From: Ciborinia camelliae
Taxonomy: Eukaryota; Ascomycota; Leotiomycetes; Helotiales; Sclerotiniaceae
Length of the DNA stretch: 64,000 nucleotides
Assembly (NCBI GenBank): GCA_025890175.1
Contig: JANPYM010000002.1
Coordinates: 917,976 to 981,975 of the forward strand
Direction of reading: 5' to 3'
Shown here: positions 36,275 to 48,754 of the stretch, in pieces
Position numbering within the stretch: the first letter of the stretch is position 1
How the letters are laid out: each line of letters begins with the position of its first letter
Made by a program: the position numbers and the translations under genes
Notes under the pieces: model-generated
Databases searched by the model: none
What the model saw: the letters and a program-made list of their open reading frames with translations, nothing else
Told to the model about the DNA's origin: nothing

Positions 36275-37649
36275 AGTATGTATATACTGAATGCAATGCA
36301 TCGCTGTCGGATCTCATCATGTTCAGTTATATTATATATTTCTTTCTTTCTTTCTTTCTTTCTTCGACTGTATTGAAGTGCTCCATGCGTTTCGTTTGGC
36401 TTTGACTTGTCGGATTTATCGTTCGGTCGATACCTACCTACCTAGTAGGTAACCATGGATGACGCGAAGGATCGTGATGGAATTTGTATAGCCTCAGCCT
36501 CGTTGCGTGAGGACAGGTATCGATTCGAGCCTCGATACATGTTCATCGTCTGGAATTCCAACGATATCTTGACCGGACCTCGGTCGGTGATACATTCAGA
36601 AAATACCTGTGTAAAGGATCATACCAAACAGGAATCCCTCAGTAGCAATGACGACCTCGGGCCCAATAGAGTACAAGATCTCCGCGTTCTAGGACATGCC
36701 ATAACTAGTATATTCATACTAGATAGATCCAGCACTTCTCCAAGATCTAGCAATCTTTCGAGGATATGAATTGTCGGTAGTATTGATCTACACTGTAGAA
36801 GCCTGTATTGAGTCTCGCATTGAAACAGCAGTTTGGATTTTCTCTCGTTTTTCCATGTGATTACATACAGGTAATATCAGATGATCTGGTCTGATTCTCC
36901 TTGACCTGTTAGGTGAACCGTACTGAAAAAGTTCTCCCTCCTCGTCCTTTCGCGCTTGGTGTTACTACTAACTAGGTAGGTCGTCATCGAAAGAGCTGGG
37001 CCATGGCTAGCAGATTGTTCTAGGATGTCTTATATATATATATATTATTGGTAAGGTATACATTGCATTGCTGTGTGTATAGAGGGTGGTGTTGAATGAT
37101 TACTGTCATTACAATTTACCCAATTTGAATTCGAGCGTGACTTATCTTGAAACGTAGATATAAATTAGGTAAGATAAGCCTTCTCCACGTCATCACTTAT
37201 AGACCAAATGGAAAATATTTGTCTAATATCATGTTAGGTTGAAGAACTTATTAGTCATTCAATATAAATCCTAATTCATAGAGTGAGTGGGTTTTGGTTT
37301 CACCCACATGAAGAAGACCATGAATCAAATGGCATGTTCTTCAAAGATATCATCTTCGATGAGAGATGCAGAATGGGCTTTGGTATATCGAATCCTTAGA
37401 TTGAGAGTAACTTGAATTGACAGTTGGCATATGCTTATCTACCTGGGTACTGAGAGAGTTCAAGAGTCGCTTATTCTAAGTGATCTCGATTGGTCCCAAG
37501 GGTTGCCCCTTATATCATATCTGCAATCGTGTATGTAGTGCCCCTAGACTATTCAAGAACGCAGGAGGAGGAGGAGAGGAAGAAGAAAGCAAAATTAAGC
37601 CATTTACAGTACTAGACCACTTCTATTTGTTCGACAGGGGTTTTGCACC

Positions 37650-38045
37650 AAAAGTCAACCACTTTAATAATTTATATAATTTCTAATATCAATAGAATTA
37701 TTTGTATTATTTATAATATAGATTATTTCAAAAGAAAATTCAATTAAAAAATATATAATTTATTTTTAGAAATTTTCTAATTTATATAATTAAGATACAA
37801 AGTTACTTAATAGTTTTTGAATCAATTTTTGCGGGAAAAATCAATAAAAAATTTAATTTCAACTTTAAAGATTAAATATTTCACGAATATAATTTTTTAG
37901 CTTTTGAAAATTTAATTATATAATCTTTTTGTAAAAATCTTTAATATATTAATAGGAATTAATGATTAAACTTTTAATTGTATTAAAATATTAAAATGAA
38001 ATGTATGTATTTTGATTGATTTGGGTGTAAATTTAAGGTTCAACT
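37650..38045. repeat. Very AT-rich, RIP-like island
   Basis: About 400 bp consist almost only of A and T with dense TA and TAAT steps, bounded sharply by mixed sequence at both ends. This fits a short relic of a transposon mutated by RIP. No ends or coding traces survive. Confidence 0.5.
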
Positions 38046-39109
38046 AATATAAGTGGAGGGGTACTGTATATAGTATATGATACTGCCTTCAGGATAATTT
38101 ATAACCATCTTATCATACCTTGCTTGCCGCAATGCCATATATCGATACTTGACTCCAACTGGACCTTCATGAGTAGGTAATAATTTATACCAGTGCTAAC
38201 TGCAAAGAAAGTAAATATTTCTTCGGGGGTGTAAGACTGTGCATAGGTTCTGAACTGTCAGCCAGCATGTTCAAGACCGACTGCCTTTGAAACCTTGCTG
38301 GTGAGAACAGTCTGGCGATATAGCTATTGCTATGAATGGAATATCTCTCGATTAACCCAACAGACAGTGGTGAATGTTGATAGATAGATAGATTCTAAGA
38401 TCTATATTAGGTTAGGTCTTGATATTCTAGATATAACATGTAATGATTTTTACATCCATATTGATTAACGACATCACCCTCCGAGTGCTTTTTTAACCGA
38501 ATAAAATGGATGTTTTTCTTAAGTATCTTATACATTATATATTGTGACTAGTCTACACAGGATAAAAATATACAAATCTCACACTTTCCTAGCATTCCAA
38601 CTCATTGCATATATCTATATCTGTATTAGAAAGAGTGAGATGTATATATGTCACCTGCATGTCACCGATTAAGTCCCTCAGCATTTCTTTTCTTCCCCAA
38701 AACGCGGTTCGGATCTTATATATGGATAGGTATGAAAACCATCCATTACCTCGAGTTGTAAGTTGAAGTTATTGATTACCAGATTGGGTATCTTCCCTTC
38801 CTCTCTAATCCATGAGTGATAAATTGGGTGGGGATGAATTCGTGAAGGTTGAGGATTGGAGCTTCGTTTTGAGTTTCTGGGCTTGGGCTTGGGCTTGAAT
38901 GTTGTTAGGTCGAGGTGAAGAAGAAGAAGAAGAAGAAGAGCTTTTTCCTAGAAGCTATTTTGAATGAATGAACATACGTACCAGTGGGTAGAAAAAAGTC
39001 CATTCATCTTTACAAGATCATTCATGCACAGCCAGTTCCAGTTCCAGTTCCATGATGATAATTTGAAAACGGGAGTGTGAAAGAGAAAAGAAAAGAATGT
39101 ATCTAGGTA

Positions 39110-40350
39110 GCTAAGCTTCATTTGACAGTATGCAATTATTGCAGATATGGAAGAATATCGATATCTTAGCTACCTAGATACCTAAATATACAAATATATA
39201 AATACCTACATAATACTGTGCAAACCTACCTATATCATGTAAACACCGGTAGGTATATCCTCGTACAACTACTTACCTACCTACTTACCTACCTACCTAC
39301 CTATTTATGATGAACTGCTCAATATTTGTAAATGATTTGTACATTGGAGAGAAGGTTCTCATGCCATATCAGTACCTAGGTACCTAGATACACGAAGTGC
39401 AAAAAAAGGTTTCATCCCTTCATTCCTTCAACCTAGGAAGTTCAAGTTCAATTTCAAGCACCAAATCAACAACCGAATATTCCTCAAGTAATATATCGTG
39501 GCATCCGATACCTATACCTATACCTATACCTAGAAATACCAACCAGGAAACCCAACAACGCCCAACAAACTTAACATGGAAATCAATCCAGACTTCCAAG
39601 ATCGAATCCACGAACTAGGTATCTAGGTAGATACTCCCACTTGTCATAGATGCATATCACCTTCATGTATAAGGTCCGACGAGGTGATGATTTTGAATTT
39701 GAATTTAAATTCTTTTACTGGAGAACGCGTATACTTTTACTTTTATTTATTTGTATTTATTTATATATTTATACACGTCAACGAATACCCAGGGCCATCT
39801 CTATACCTAGACATAGGTATGATTCGAGAGAGCGCAAAATACCTAGGTAGGTAGAGAGGTAGGGAGGGAGGTAGGTATATATTTCCCGCCACCGATGAAC
39901 TATCAATCTAGGTAGGTAGCTACAAATAAAATACTATAGATATGGAACCACGTCACTATATAGATAGATCAAAGTAGGTAGATAGGTAAGTAGATATCCA
40001 ACAAAGTACGATATGATATGCAGTATAGTAGACAATCTCGTCTCGTCTCATCTCGAGGCACCGCCGAATACATATATATTGATATATCTCGACGGCGATA
40101 GAAAGAAGAGGTGAAATCCCCAAGGGATGATCGAGTGTCTAGGAGTGAGGAGGTTAAATTGGGCGATGTGGGGAAAAGATAGATAGATACCTAGGTAGGT
40201 AGATAAATAAAGTAGATACGTAGACGGATGGGACAAATATATCTATCGATCGATCGGGTTGATATTTCGTTCGTCCATGGTCGAGGAAGGACTCCAGCTG
40301 TACAGCCTTTTTTTTATCAATGATGGTTCAATACCTACCTACATACCTAA
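39110..40350. repeat. Cluster of CCTA/TAGG tetranucleotide runs
   Basis: Short tandem TACC/TAGG tracts recur on both strands, for example 39273-39303, 39375-39390, 39840-39880, 39905-39925 and 40190-40205, together with GATA-like TAGATA steps. The same motif is scattered through most intergenic regions of the window but is densest here and at 48142-48266. Confidence 0.75.
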
Positions 40351-43300
40351 TTACCTCGATAAACTATCATCGGCATAACTTTCGAATGCATAACATTTGA
40401 ATATTATATATATATATATAGATAATTTTATATTGTCAAAGTTCTTAGGATCAATGACATATTTTCTTACCGAAGCTCATCCTATCGTATCGCATCGCAT
40501 CGCAAGGAACCATGCCGTTCATTTGGTAAGTAGGTAGTCAAAAATAACTCTTCCAAATTTCTTATCCGTGCTTGGTTTTGGTTTCAAGTCGTCTACCTAG
40601 TGCACGGTCTTTCTTGTCCTTGTATTGGGTAAAGTATTTGATTCTCCACTTGCCATATTTTTTTTATACCTACTAGACCTTACCTATCCTATCTAAGATA
40701 GTCAGTCTTTGATTGATTGATTGATTGATGTTGTCCGTGAGTCCGTGACGGTCCGACACTACTTCGGATGGGGGCCATGGATGATGGATGGGGCGGGCAA
40801 CAAGCACATGGCGGGGATGTCTACTGGACAATACCTATGAGATGAGTCTAGGCACCTTGTCCATTTTTTGCTTGGACCTTCCCGAGGCTATCGAGACCCA
40901 TCCGTCAATCCAATTCGCACATCATTATTATCCTTTTCTGTTTTAGATATCCGAATGATTTCATTTACATCAAATCGAGTGGGATACGGAGGATAATGTA
41001 GGTAGTTCTAGACTCCAGGAGTCTATAGACAGGCCGCGAAGAGCCGAGTATTCGATACCTATTGTTTGATATCTTGGTGAGAAGAGCCAAGAATGAATGA
41101 AATGCTCGAGAATTAGAAGAATGTTACTCAAGACCTTTGTGAACACTTGCGTCCGCTACGGTCCAGCGGCAATAATTCATATGCCGCTCACAAACCACCA
41201 CCCATTTTCCATCACATCAAATAAATAAGACGATGGATGCATAAAGACTACCATCCATCACACAGTGACACTAGATAATTTTCCATGGTGAATTGGGCGA
41301 TGGCGTTTTCTAAGTTTGTTTCATCCTAAAGGGTTGCCCTCCCTAAGGTAGGTAGGTATCGGTCTTTTTTTAGCCAAGCCATCCCCGCCTACCGGCGTTT
41401 CATGTGGTAGTATTCACATCGTGTCACTTTTAGCCTGGCGGGCAGGCAGGCAGGACTTAGGATTCAGGAGGTGTTGATTGCTGCACTCGTGAAGACTCGA
41501 GAGTGAAGGGTAAAGAGAGAGAGATGGTGAAAGGGGGTTGGTGGGAGTTGGATGTCAGGAGTTGACGAGGAATTGCCCAGGTGCTCCGAGGAATTTCTGC
41601 ATTCGGATCGTGTCGGTTCCGATACGGGTATATGAGTTATGACTTATAGGGGATGGATACCCTTTCGGTATTCAGGATGATGAGAATCTCGCCAGGAGTT
41701 ACCATACATACGCTTCTCTCAGGGAATCCTTCCTTACTAAAATCTTTTACCCGATGGAAAAGAATCGTACAGTCCTCGGCGGTAGAAATGGAAAGATCCG
41801 GGTACATGCTCCTGAATTGTTCCTGCATTAGTCTCCCTCACCGTAATTGCATTTCCTTTTTCAGTTCGAAGACGCTGGAGTCTGGAGGGTGATCCTAGAC
41901 TTCTCTCGATCCTCATCGGTGCCGGCAAAAATAATTTCTTATTCGGTGTTGAAAGCCGTCAATGATCTACCAGCAATGATCTACTAGCAATAAGAAACTT
42001 TCAATCTAATATACCTTTGTAAGGAACATTTTCTCTTTGTGGATAATGGAGGAAATCCCTTCGGAGATATATCTAGATTTGGGGGATCGGTTTTAAGATC
42101 AAACTCAAAAAAAACACGGAGTCATTGGGTGGTCCACCAATGGGGTCAGATATGCCCTGCAGCCCTGTACTAAACAGTCAAGATTCAAGACATTGTATGC
42201 AAAAAAACCCGATATTAATTAAATACAGTAGGAGGTATTATTATTAGGAATGATAATACTATAGGTATAGGATCCACTCACCAACATTCTTTCAACGTCC
42301 TGCACTCCATTCACGATACCTTCTTTTTTTTCCCCGTACAGGTATCAATCACATGGCTTTTCTTTCAAAAGAAAGAAAGAAAGATTTCACCCTGAGTCCG
42401 AGGCACGGAGCTGTATGATGGATAGGTATGGGATGTATGTCTTTCTCACCCTGCCCATGTAGCATGTGCCGGTCTTGTAACCGTATAATACAGATTCTGA
42501 TATTAATAGCTGTTACATTTGCATACCTACGGAGTGAAGAATTATACGTTGAAACTTGAGCGATGGATAGGATGGATAGGATGGATCACATCGACGTTGC
42601 ATTGTCTCGGTCAGTAGGTAGTAGTAAGTACTGTATGGCGTTCGTTTATACGTAAGAATCATACGAATGATACCTATCTATCTACCCTAGGTAGGTATTG
42701 TAAGCTTATTGCGAATAGCTATGCCATTCAATATATGTATGATTTAAGTCGCTTTGCATACATAGGTACATAGTATCTCAGTATCACTGTATGAGCCAAT
42801 TTTAATGAGTAGGGACCTAGCACTGGCATAATATCAAGACATTTGAAGGAAATGATGGGGAATCCTTTCTCGGATCCTCTATCGATTAGCTAAACATCCA
42901 TCTTCCCACCATCATCTCATATCCACCATTACCAGAAGCCGTGGCAGTGTGATGATTGTACCTTACAAGTTAGACCTGGTCGTTTCATAATGTTTACCTA
43001 CCTTTATATGGCGTAGTGAGCTTCACAGCTTTGGATTGGTCGAGAGATGTTGAGATATGATGTCCACAGCAGAGCACAGCACAGTTCTGTAGGACCATAA
43101 TCATTATTAGCGTCCTCCGTGAATTTGGATGAAACACGTACCGGTACCTACACACTGATTTGATTCCCCCCATGAACCCCGTTTAATTAACTTTCCTTTT
43201 CCTTTTCCAAGCTTATTAAGCTTAGGTACTTATCGACCCGGACCCCTACAAATGTTCTCAATGGCGCCCTTTCGATCGGATCACGAGTGAGATGTATCGA

Positions 43301-43420
43301 TTCGTCCAATCATCATGTCAGCTTGTCATCTGATATGTGGGAACCGCGGGTAAGAATCTATTTGTGGGTTCATCTGATGGATCTAAGCTCATTCATTAAT
43401 TTGATGCTATGGTAATGGAT

Positions 43421-43532
43421 GCTACTTTTCATGCTATATCCTATTTGAATATATCTCCCGGTACAATATGGTGGCTACTTTGCATACTATTTCCTATTTG
43501 AATATATCTCCCGGTAATATGGTGGCTATTTT
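43421..43532. repeat. Direct tandem duplication, unit about 52 bp
   Basis: A unit running from GCTACTT through CCTATTTGAATATATCTCCC to ATATGGTG occurs at 43421 and again at 43474, followed by a partial third start at 43525. The copies differ at a few positions. It has no coding meaning that I can see. Confidence 0.8.
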
Positions 43533-44681
43533 TCCAATCAAATTAATGAAGAACTGCTTTCGGATACACTGCATCAAGGTAAAACCCAAAGAAGTCCCTA
43601 GTGAAGATACCTAGTAGGTACTCTGCATAGGTAACTTCGATGTACGGTATCCAATCAATCCTCTGCCGCTCGGCTGTGCGTTAGCATCTACTGTACAGAC
43701 TCACCCACATGGTTTTTGGAGTGTCCCAATTCTATATTACATATTCTGCAATGTGTGTGTTGTAGAGCCCGGGCATGGCATCATGGCTATGGAGATTTCT
43801 CCTTGAGGTATACAATAGGTATTGATTGTCACTTCCATTTCAAACCATCGGATATCGAACCCTCTCCAATCCAAATGGATCCCAAAACTAACCTTAGATG
43901 GGATAATCAATATGATACCGAGAATATGTTTTTGTTTTGTTCAAACTTTTACAACCATCAACCATCAACCATCAATCATCTCGTTGAATGTAACTTGTCA
44001 GCAATAAGCATTGACCTTACGGCATTCTGGGAATCATCATGATTGACGACTAAATACGAGAAATACTTAATCCGTCGATGGAAGTTACCCCTGACTAGGA
44101 AGGTGTACCTGCAGTAGTTCACATGTTCAAGTTTCACCTATTTTTTCTTTCCGCATCTGGATTCTGGATTCTGCACCAAAGAGACCATCTTAGCACATTT
44201 CAACCAACCACATCCTTTGAAGCTAAGGGGATTCAGACTCCACACCAAAAGCAAAGAACAAAAAAAAGGCGCGCGCATGCATGGGTCTGGAAGGACATGG
44301 TCTTGCTTAGTATTAGCTTCTTCAAAGAATTCTCCTCGTCTATAGAATCCTGGGAAGGTGTTCAACAAGGTTCTCATCTTGGTTTCCAAGTGGTTCAACA
44401 TGGGAAGACCCCAAGAAAGGGATCGAGGCTGTGCGAGAGAGGTCATGGCCCAACCGTTTTGTAAGATATAACAGATCCTGAGAATCCTCATGTTACATTT
44501 CTACTCCATCCATTACATTCACTTCGTTTGGTCGTTCTCTTATAATCATATCATCCTGTGAGAGTTAAAGTCATTCACTTCTTTACTCTCCATCTCTTCT
44601 CTTCAGCATCAGAATATCATTCATTTTTTGTTTTATTTTTCGTTTCATACCAACACTCGTTGATCAAATTATTATATAATA

Positions 44682-47418
44682 ATGAAGTCTCAAACTCTCT
44701 CCGCCCTAGCGGTTTTGGCTACCGGCCTCCAGCTTACTGCTGCCACCGGTTGGTTAGACATGTCTAGCTTTTCTTGCCCTTCAAACACCAACAATGAGTG
44801 CTCTAAATCTCAAAAGAGTGGATGGGATTTCAGCGATCTTACATCTGGATCTTTCAGCAGCTACAACGATTTCTCCTTCAGTGGATTCACTTGTTCAAAT
44901 TCTTTTGGCAAGAGGGATAACCCTAAGTTCCCAAGAAGATCATCAGGAAAATGTATCTCCGGTACAGCTTCCTCAGATTACAGCTCATCCCCTCAATTTT
45001 CATGCGGTGGCTCTTCCAAATCTGGATCATCAGGCTCTGAATCTTCAAGTGGCATCTCTGCTTTCTCCATCTCTACTCTTCACGTTACAACCGAGTTCGA
45101 CTGCGATTTGGAATTCCACTATGGTATGGCCGATGGATCGACTTGCAAGCAGAAGTCTTCATGCTCAAGCAGCGGTTCCCTCATCTCCAACTCTCAATGT
45201 GGTGGTGCTAAGAACGTGACTGTTGTCTACCCTACCACAGGACAAACCCAACCTGGCGCCGTTGGAAAGGGTTCTTGCAGCGTCGGTATCAGTTCCATTG
45301 GATTCGACTGCAGCACGGCGGCCACCACTCAACACCCATCTACCACTGTCGGTATCAAGACCACTTCCGTCATGACCACTTCAAGCGCATCATCCATTTA
45401 CACTTCCGTTGAATCCTCATCCAAGACTACTTTGGTTTACTCTTCGAGCGAGATAACTTCAGTGCAGAGCACTCCTTCTGCAACTGGTACTTCATACACA
45501 CTTGTCGGAACTGGTTCATCTAAATCTTCTTCGATCATTGAAACTTCCGTTAAGCCAAGTTCAAGTGCCGAGACTAGCATTATCGGAACTTCCGTTAAGC
45601 CAAGTTCAAGTGCTGAGACTAGCATTATTGGAACATCAATTGCTTCTTCATCAGTTGTTTCTTCACCAGCTGTTTCTTCGCCAGCTGGTTCTGCTGCTAC
45701 TTCAATCATTGGTACATATATCACAGGATCTTCATCAATTGTCCAATCAACCACCGATACCATTTACTCCACATCTGTTTCTACAATAATTTCTTGCGCT
45801 GAAAGTGTGACCGACTGCCCGGCTAGATCAACTTCTTTGTCAACCCTAATGTAAGTTGAATTCTTTTGCTATATTTTGAAATTTTTCTAATGAATTTTAT
45901 AGTGTCCCGGTTTCTACTAGCGTCGGCCCAGCCACAACTGAAGTTCCAGGCTCATCAGCTGCTTCTTCAATCATCGGTACATCTGTAGCTTCTTCCCCAG
46001 CTGCTTCTTCTCCAGAATCTTCTGCTGCTTCAATAATTGGTACATATGTCGGTACTGCTCCAATTTCATCTGGTTCAGCAACTGTTTCTCTTCCATGTGT
46101 TTCTTCTGGAGTCATGCTCTCTGGTCAAACCGCTTGCGCAGTTACTTCGGAATCTGCCCCATCTTCATCCGGATCTGTTCCATCATCTAAATCTTCCATC
46201 ATTGGTACATCCGTTGGAACTGCTCCTATCCCTACCGGCCTAACCAGTCTCGCTACGACGGCTTATACCACTGTCATTATTCAAGAATCAACAACAATTT
46301 GCCCAGTTACCTTGACTCATACTACTGGCGGAGTAACAAGCTTTGAGACCACTTCAACCATCTCTACTGTCCACTTGTCCTCAACAGTTATTTCCTCAAG
46401 TGTAATTACAAGTGTTGTTGTACCAACCAGCGCCCCTTCATCAGCTCAAGGTCTTACATCTGCTCCAATTCCAAGTGCCACAAGTCTCGCGACAACAGCT
46501 TATACCACTGTTATTATTGAAGAGTCAACGACGATTTGCCCAGTAACTTTGACCCATACCACTGGAGGAGTAACAAGCTTTGAGACCACTTCAACCACTT
46601 CAACTGTCCACTTATCCTCAACAATTGTTTCCTCGGGTGTCATCACGGTCACTCCCCCGGCTAGCGCAGTGGAAGGTGTTACTACCACATCCACTGGAAG
46701 TGTACCAACCGTAACAGCTGCATGCCCAGATGTCTTGCCTCAATGCTTGAATACCTGGATGTTTTCGGTCGGTTGCGATAGCAACACTGACTCTAACTGC
46801 TACTGCCCAGATGATTCATTCGTCAAAAACGTCTTTGCATGTTTGTCCGCACATGCAGCTTCCTCATCTGAAATTGATGCTGCACAGAAATACTTCCAAG
46901 GTATCTGCGCAGCTCACGTCTCTGGAAACCCTGCTATCGTTACAGCTGCATCAACTGTCGACATTCCAGCCGGGTCCAGCGCCATTGCGACTACATCTGC
47001 TCCAGATAATGCTTACACCCCAGTAACAACCATCACTCTCAACGCCACCTTGGTAGTCCCATGCACCGATGCCACTGGTGTCCTCTCTGGATCCGATATC
47101 CCAACTTCATACACGACCACCACCCTCTCAACGGCTGTCATCGTCCCACAAGTCGCTTTCTACACTGCTCCACCTTCTGGAACGGAAACTCCAAACGTCG
47201 CTCTGATCGCAGGTACCACTCCCGCTTCCCAAGCTGCTGGATACACGACCTCCATTCCATCCAGCACAGCGGTTTCAGGCGTCGCAGGAGCTACCAATGT
47301 CCCACCTGCCGCTACCGCATCCGCATCAACAGTTTTATTCGCTAATAGCGGAGACAAGACGACCAGTGGACTCGGCGGACTCATTGCCGCAGCTCTGCTC
47401 GCAATCTTCGCACTCTAA
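44682..47418 (+). CDS. Ser/Thr-rich GPI-anchored surface protein with CFEM-like domain
   Basis: Two exons, 44682-45850 and 45903-47418, join in frame over a 52-nt intron to 894 aa. The product begins with a signal peptide (LSALAVLATGLQLTAATG) and a Cys/Ser/Gly-rich N-terminal region (about 25-220). A long Ser/Thr-rich stalk follows with internal repeats: a 16-residue unit twice near 290-320 (KPSSSAETSIIGTS) and a unit of about 60 residues twice near 520-640 (TTAYTTVIIEESTTICPVTL then THTTGGVTSFETTS). A CFEM-like module lies at about 664-728 (CPDVLPQCLNTW, GCDSN, NCYCPDD, FVKNVFACL, FQGICAAH) with seven rather than eight Cys. The chain ends in a small-residue site and a hydrophobic tail (GGLIAAALLAIFAL), as for GPI anchoring. 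Likely a cell-wall or adhesin-like protein; roles in adhesion or haem/iron binding known for CFEM proteins are not shown here. Gene length and repeats suggest copy-number variation. Confidence 0.85.
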
Positions 47419-48141
47419 GCGTGTGTTGACTCGATTCGATTCCATTTCTACATTACATCAATTTCATTCATCATTCTTGTTAGAGAGAAGCCAAAAAAAC
47501 ATACATCCTAGATATGCCATATTATCATATATGCATACTTAGGTACATGCGCACAGCATCAAGTCCGGGAGGCGTTCCATTCGATACCAAATTTTCACAT
47601 TTTTTTTTAGTCTATACCTGATTTAATCAGCTTTTTGTTCCATCTTTATGGACGTTACGCCAGTCTGGCATGGTACACATGAGGGGAGGGTTGGGTTGGG
47701 ATTTTTGAGGGGGGAAAGCGGGGGGGGGGGGATATTGGATTGTTTGGAGGATCTAGGTCGGTACCTACCTACCTACCTACCTACCTACCTAGTTATATGA
47801 TGATGAGTAATGGGTGGGGGATGTAAAGTGATGTTTAAGGGAAAGGTTAGGATAGGATAGGGTAGGATGGGATAGGGCAGGAAAGTTCAGAAAAGAAAGA
47901 AAGAAAGAAAGAAAAGTGTGGTGAACACTGTTAATTATAGATTTCTTTTGGTTAATTCATCTTACCTTACCCCTTACCTTATGTGAGAGAGGGTGAATCT
48001 TTATCTTATCTTAGATCTCGGACTTGATGTGTGTATTTGTTTTGATTTGATTTGATTTGATTTGATTTGTTTTGATTTAATCGTTTACGGTTGGTTTTTG
48101 CGTCTGCTACTTGAGATTACTCACTCACTCACTATACTAGA

Positions 48142-48266
48142 TAGGTAGGTAGGTGGGTAGGTGGGTAGGTAGATAGGTAGATAGGTAGGTAGGTAGGTAG
48201 GTAGGTAGGTAGATAGGTAGGTAGGTAGGTAGGTAGGTAGGTGGGTGGGTGGGTGGGTGGGTGGGT
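48142..48266. repeat. (TAGG)n array with TGGG end
   Basis: About 125 bp of nearly perfect TAGG tetranucleotide repeats with TAGA and TGGG variants change to GTGGG repeats at the right end. It is the longest array of this motif in the window. Confidence 0.9.
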
Positions 48267-48458
48267 GTTTGAATACCTTCCGAGGGGGAAGGGGGAAGGA
48301 TGTTGGATGTTAGACTCTGTATATATATATATACATCTATCTAGGTGGGTGGTAGGTGGGTAATGGATTTGGCTGGAATTTGGAAATAAATTTACAGAGG
48401 TATGGTAGCTATGTACTTGGATTTGTGTTTGTGTTTGTGTTTGTGTTTGTGTTTAGGG

Positions 48459-48468
48459 NNNNNNNNNN
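48459..48468. other. Assembly gap (10 N)
   Basis: Ten N bases interrupt a GTGTTT hexamer array. The sequence just left of the gap (repeats ending GTTTAGGG) is repeated just right of it, so the gap lies inside, or duplicates, a single microsatellite. Confidence 0.95.
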
Positions 48469-48754
48469 TTGTGTTTGTGTTTGTGTTTGTGTTTAGGGGG
48501 GGAGGGGGAGGGGGCTGGGGTATATGGGCATGCTCATATTAGGTACTATTACTTGATGTGATGAGCTTTTTTCTTTCCCGCTTTGAAAAAGTCTCCATTC
48601 AGCGATTTACAATAAAAATGCATAAATTCGTGTACATGTACGGTGATGCCATAATATAAACAGCATAGCTTTAGCATCAGAATACTACTTTTACAACAAT
48701 CATATTCTGAGATCCACACCTATCCTACAACATCTTACAGATACAACTACAACG

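Larger units (their letters stand above)
36275..44681. other. Large gene-poor tract, about 8.4 kb
   Basis: I find no supportable gene. ORFs in it are under 115 codons and show no family features. The tract contains an AT-rich island (37650-38045), many CCTA/TAGG tetranucleotide runs densest at 39110-40350, a GAA run at 38918-38940, GATTGATT at 40710-40730, ATATAT near 37035 and 40410, and a 50-bp tandem duplication at 43421-43532. The last 1-2 kb precede the CFEM-like surface-protein gene and presumably hold its promoter. Long non-coding transcripts cannot be excluded. Confidence 0.5.
47419..48754. other. Intergenic between convergent genes, rich in microsatellites
   Basis: No gene. It contains a poly-G stretch near 47711-47730, CTAC runs at 47761-47791, GAAA runs near 47893-47915, TTTGA runs near 48040-48070, a long TAGG array, a GTGTTT array and a 10-N gap. 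Confidence 0.7.

Noticed and set aside
48142..48266. CRISPR-like regular repeats
   Set aside because: The unit is a 4-bp microsatellite without spacers, in a eukaryotic genome.
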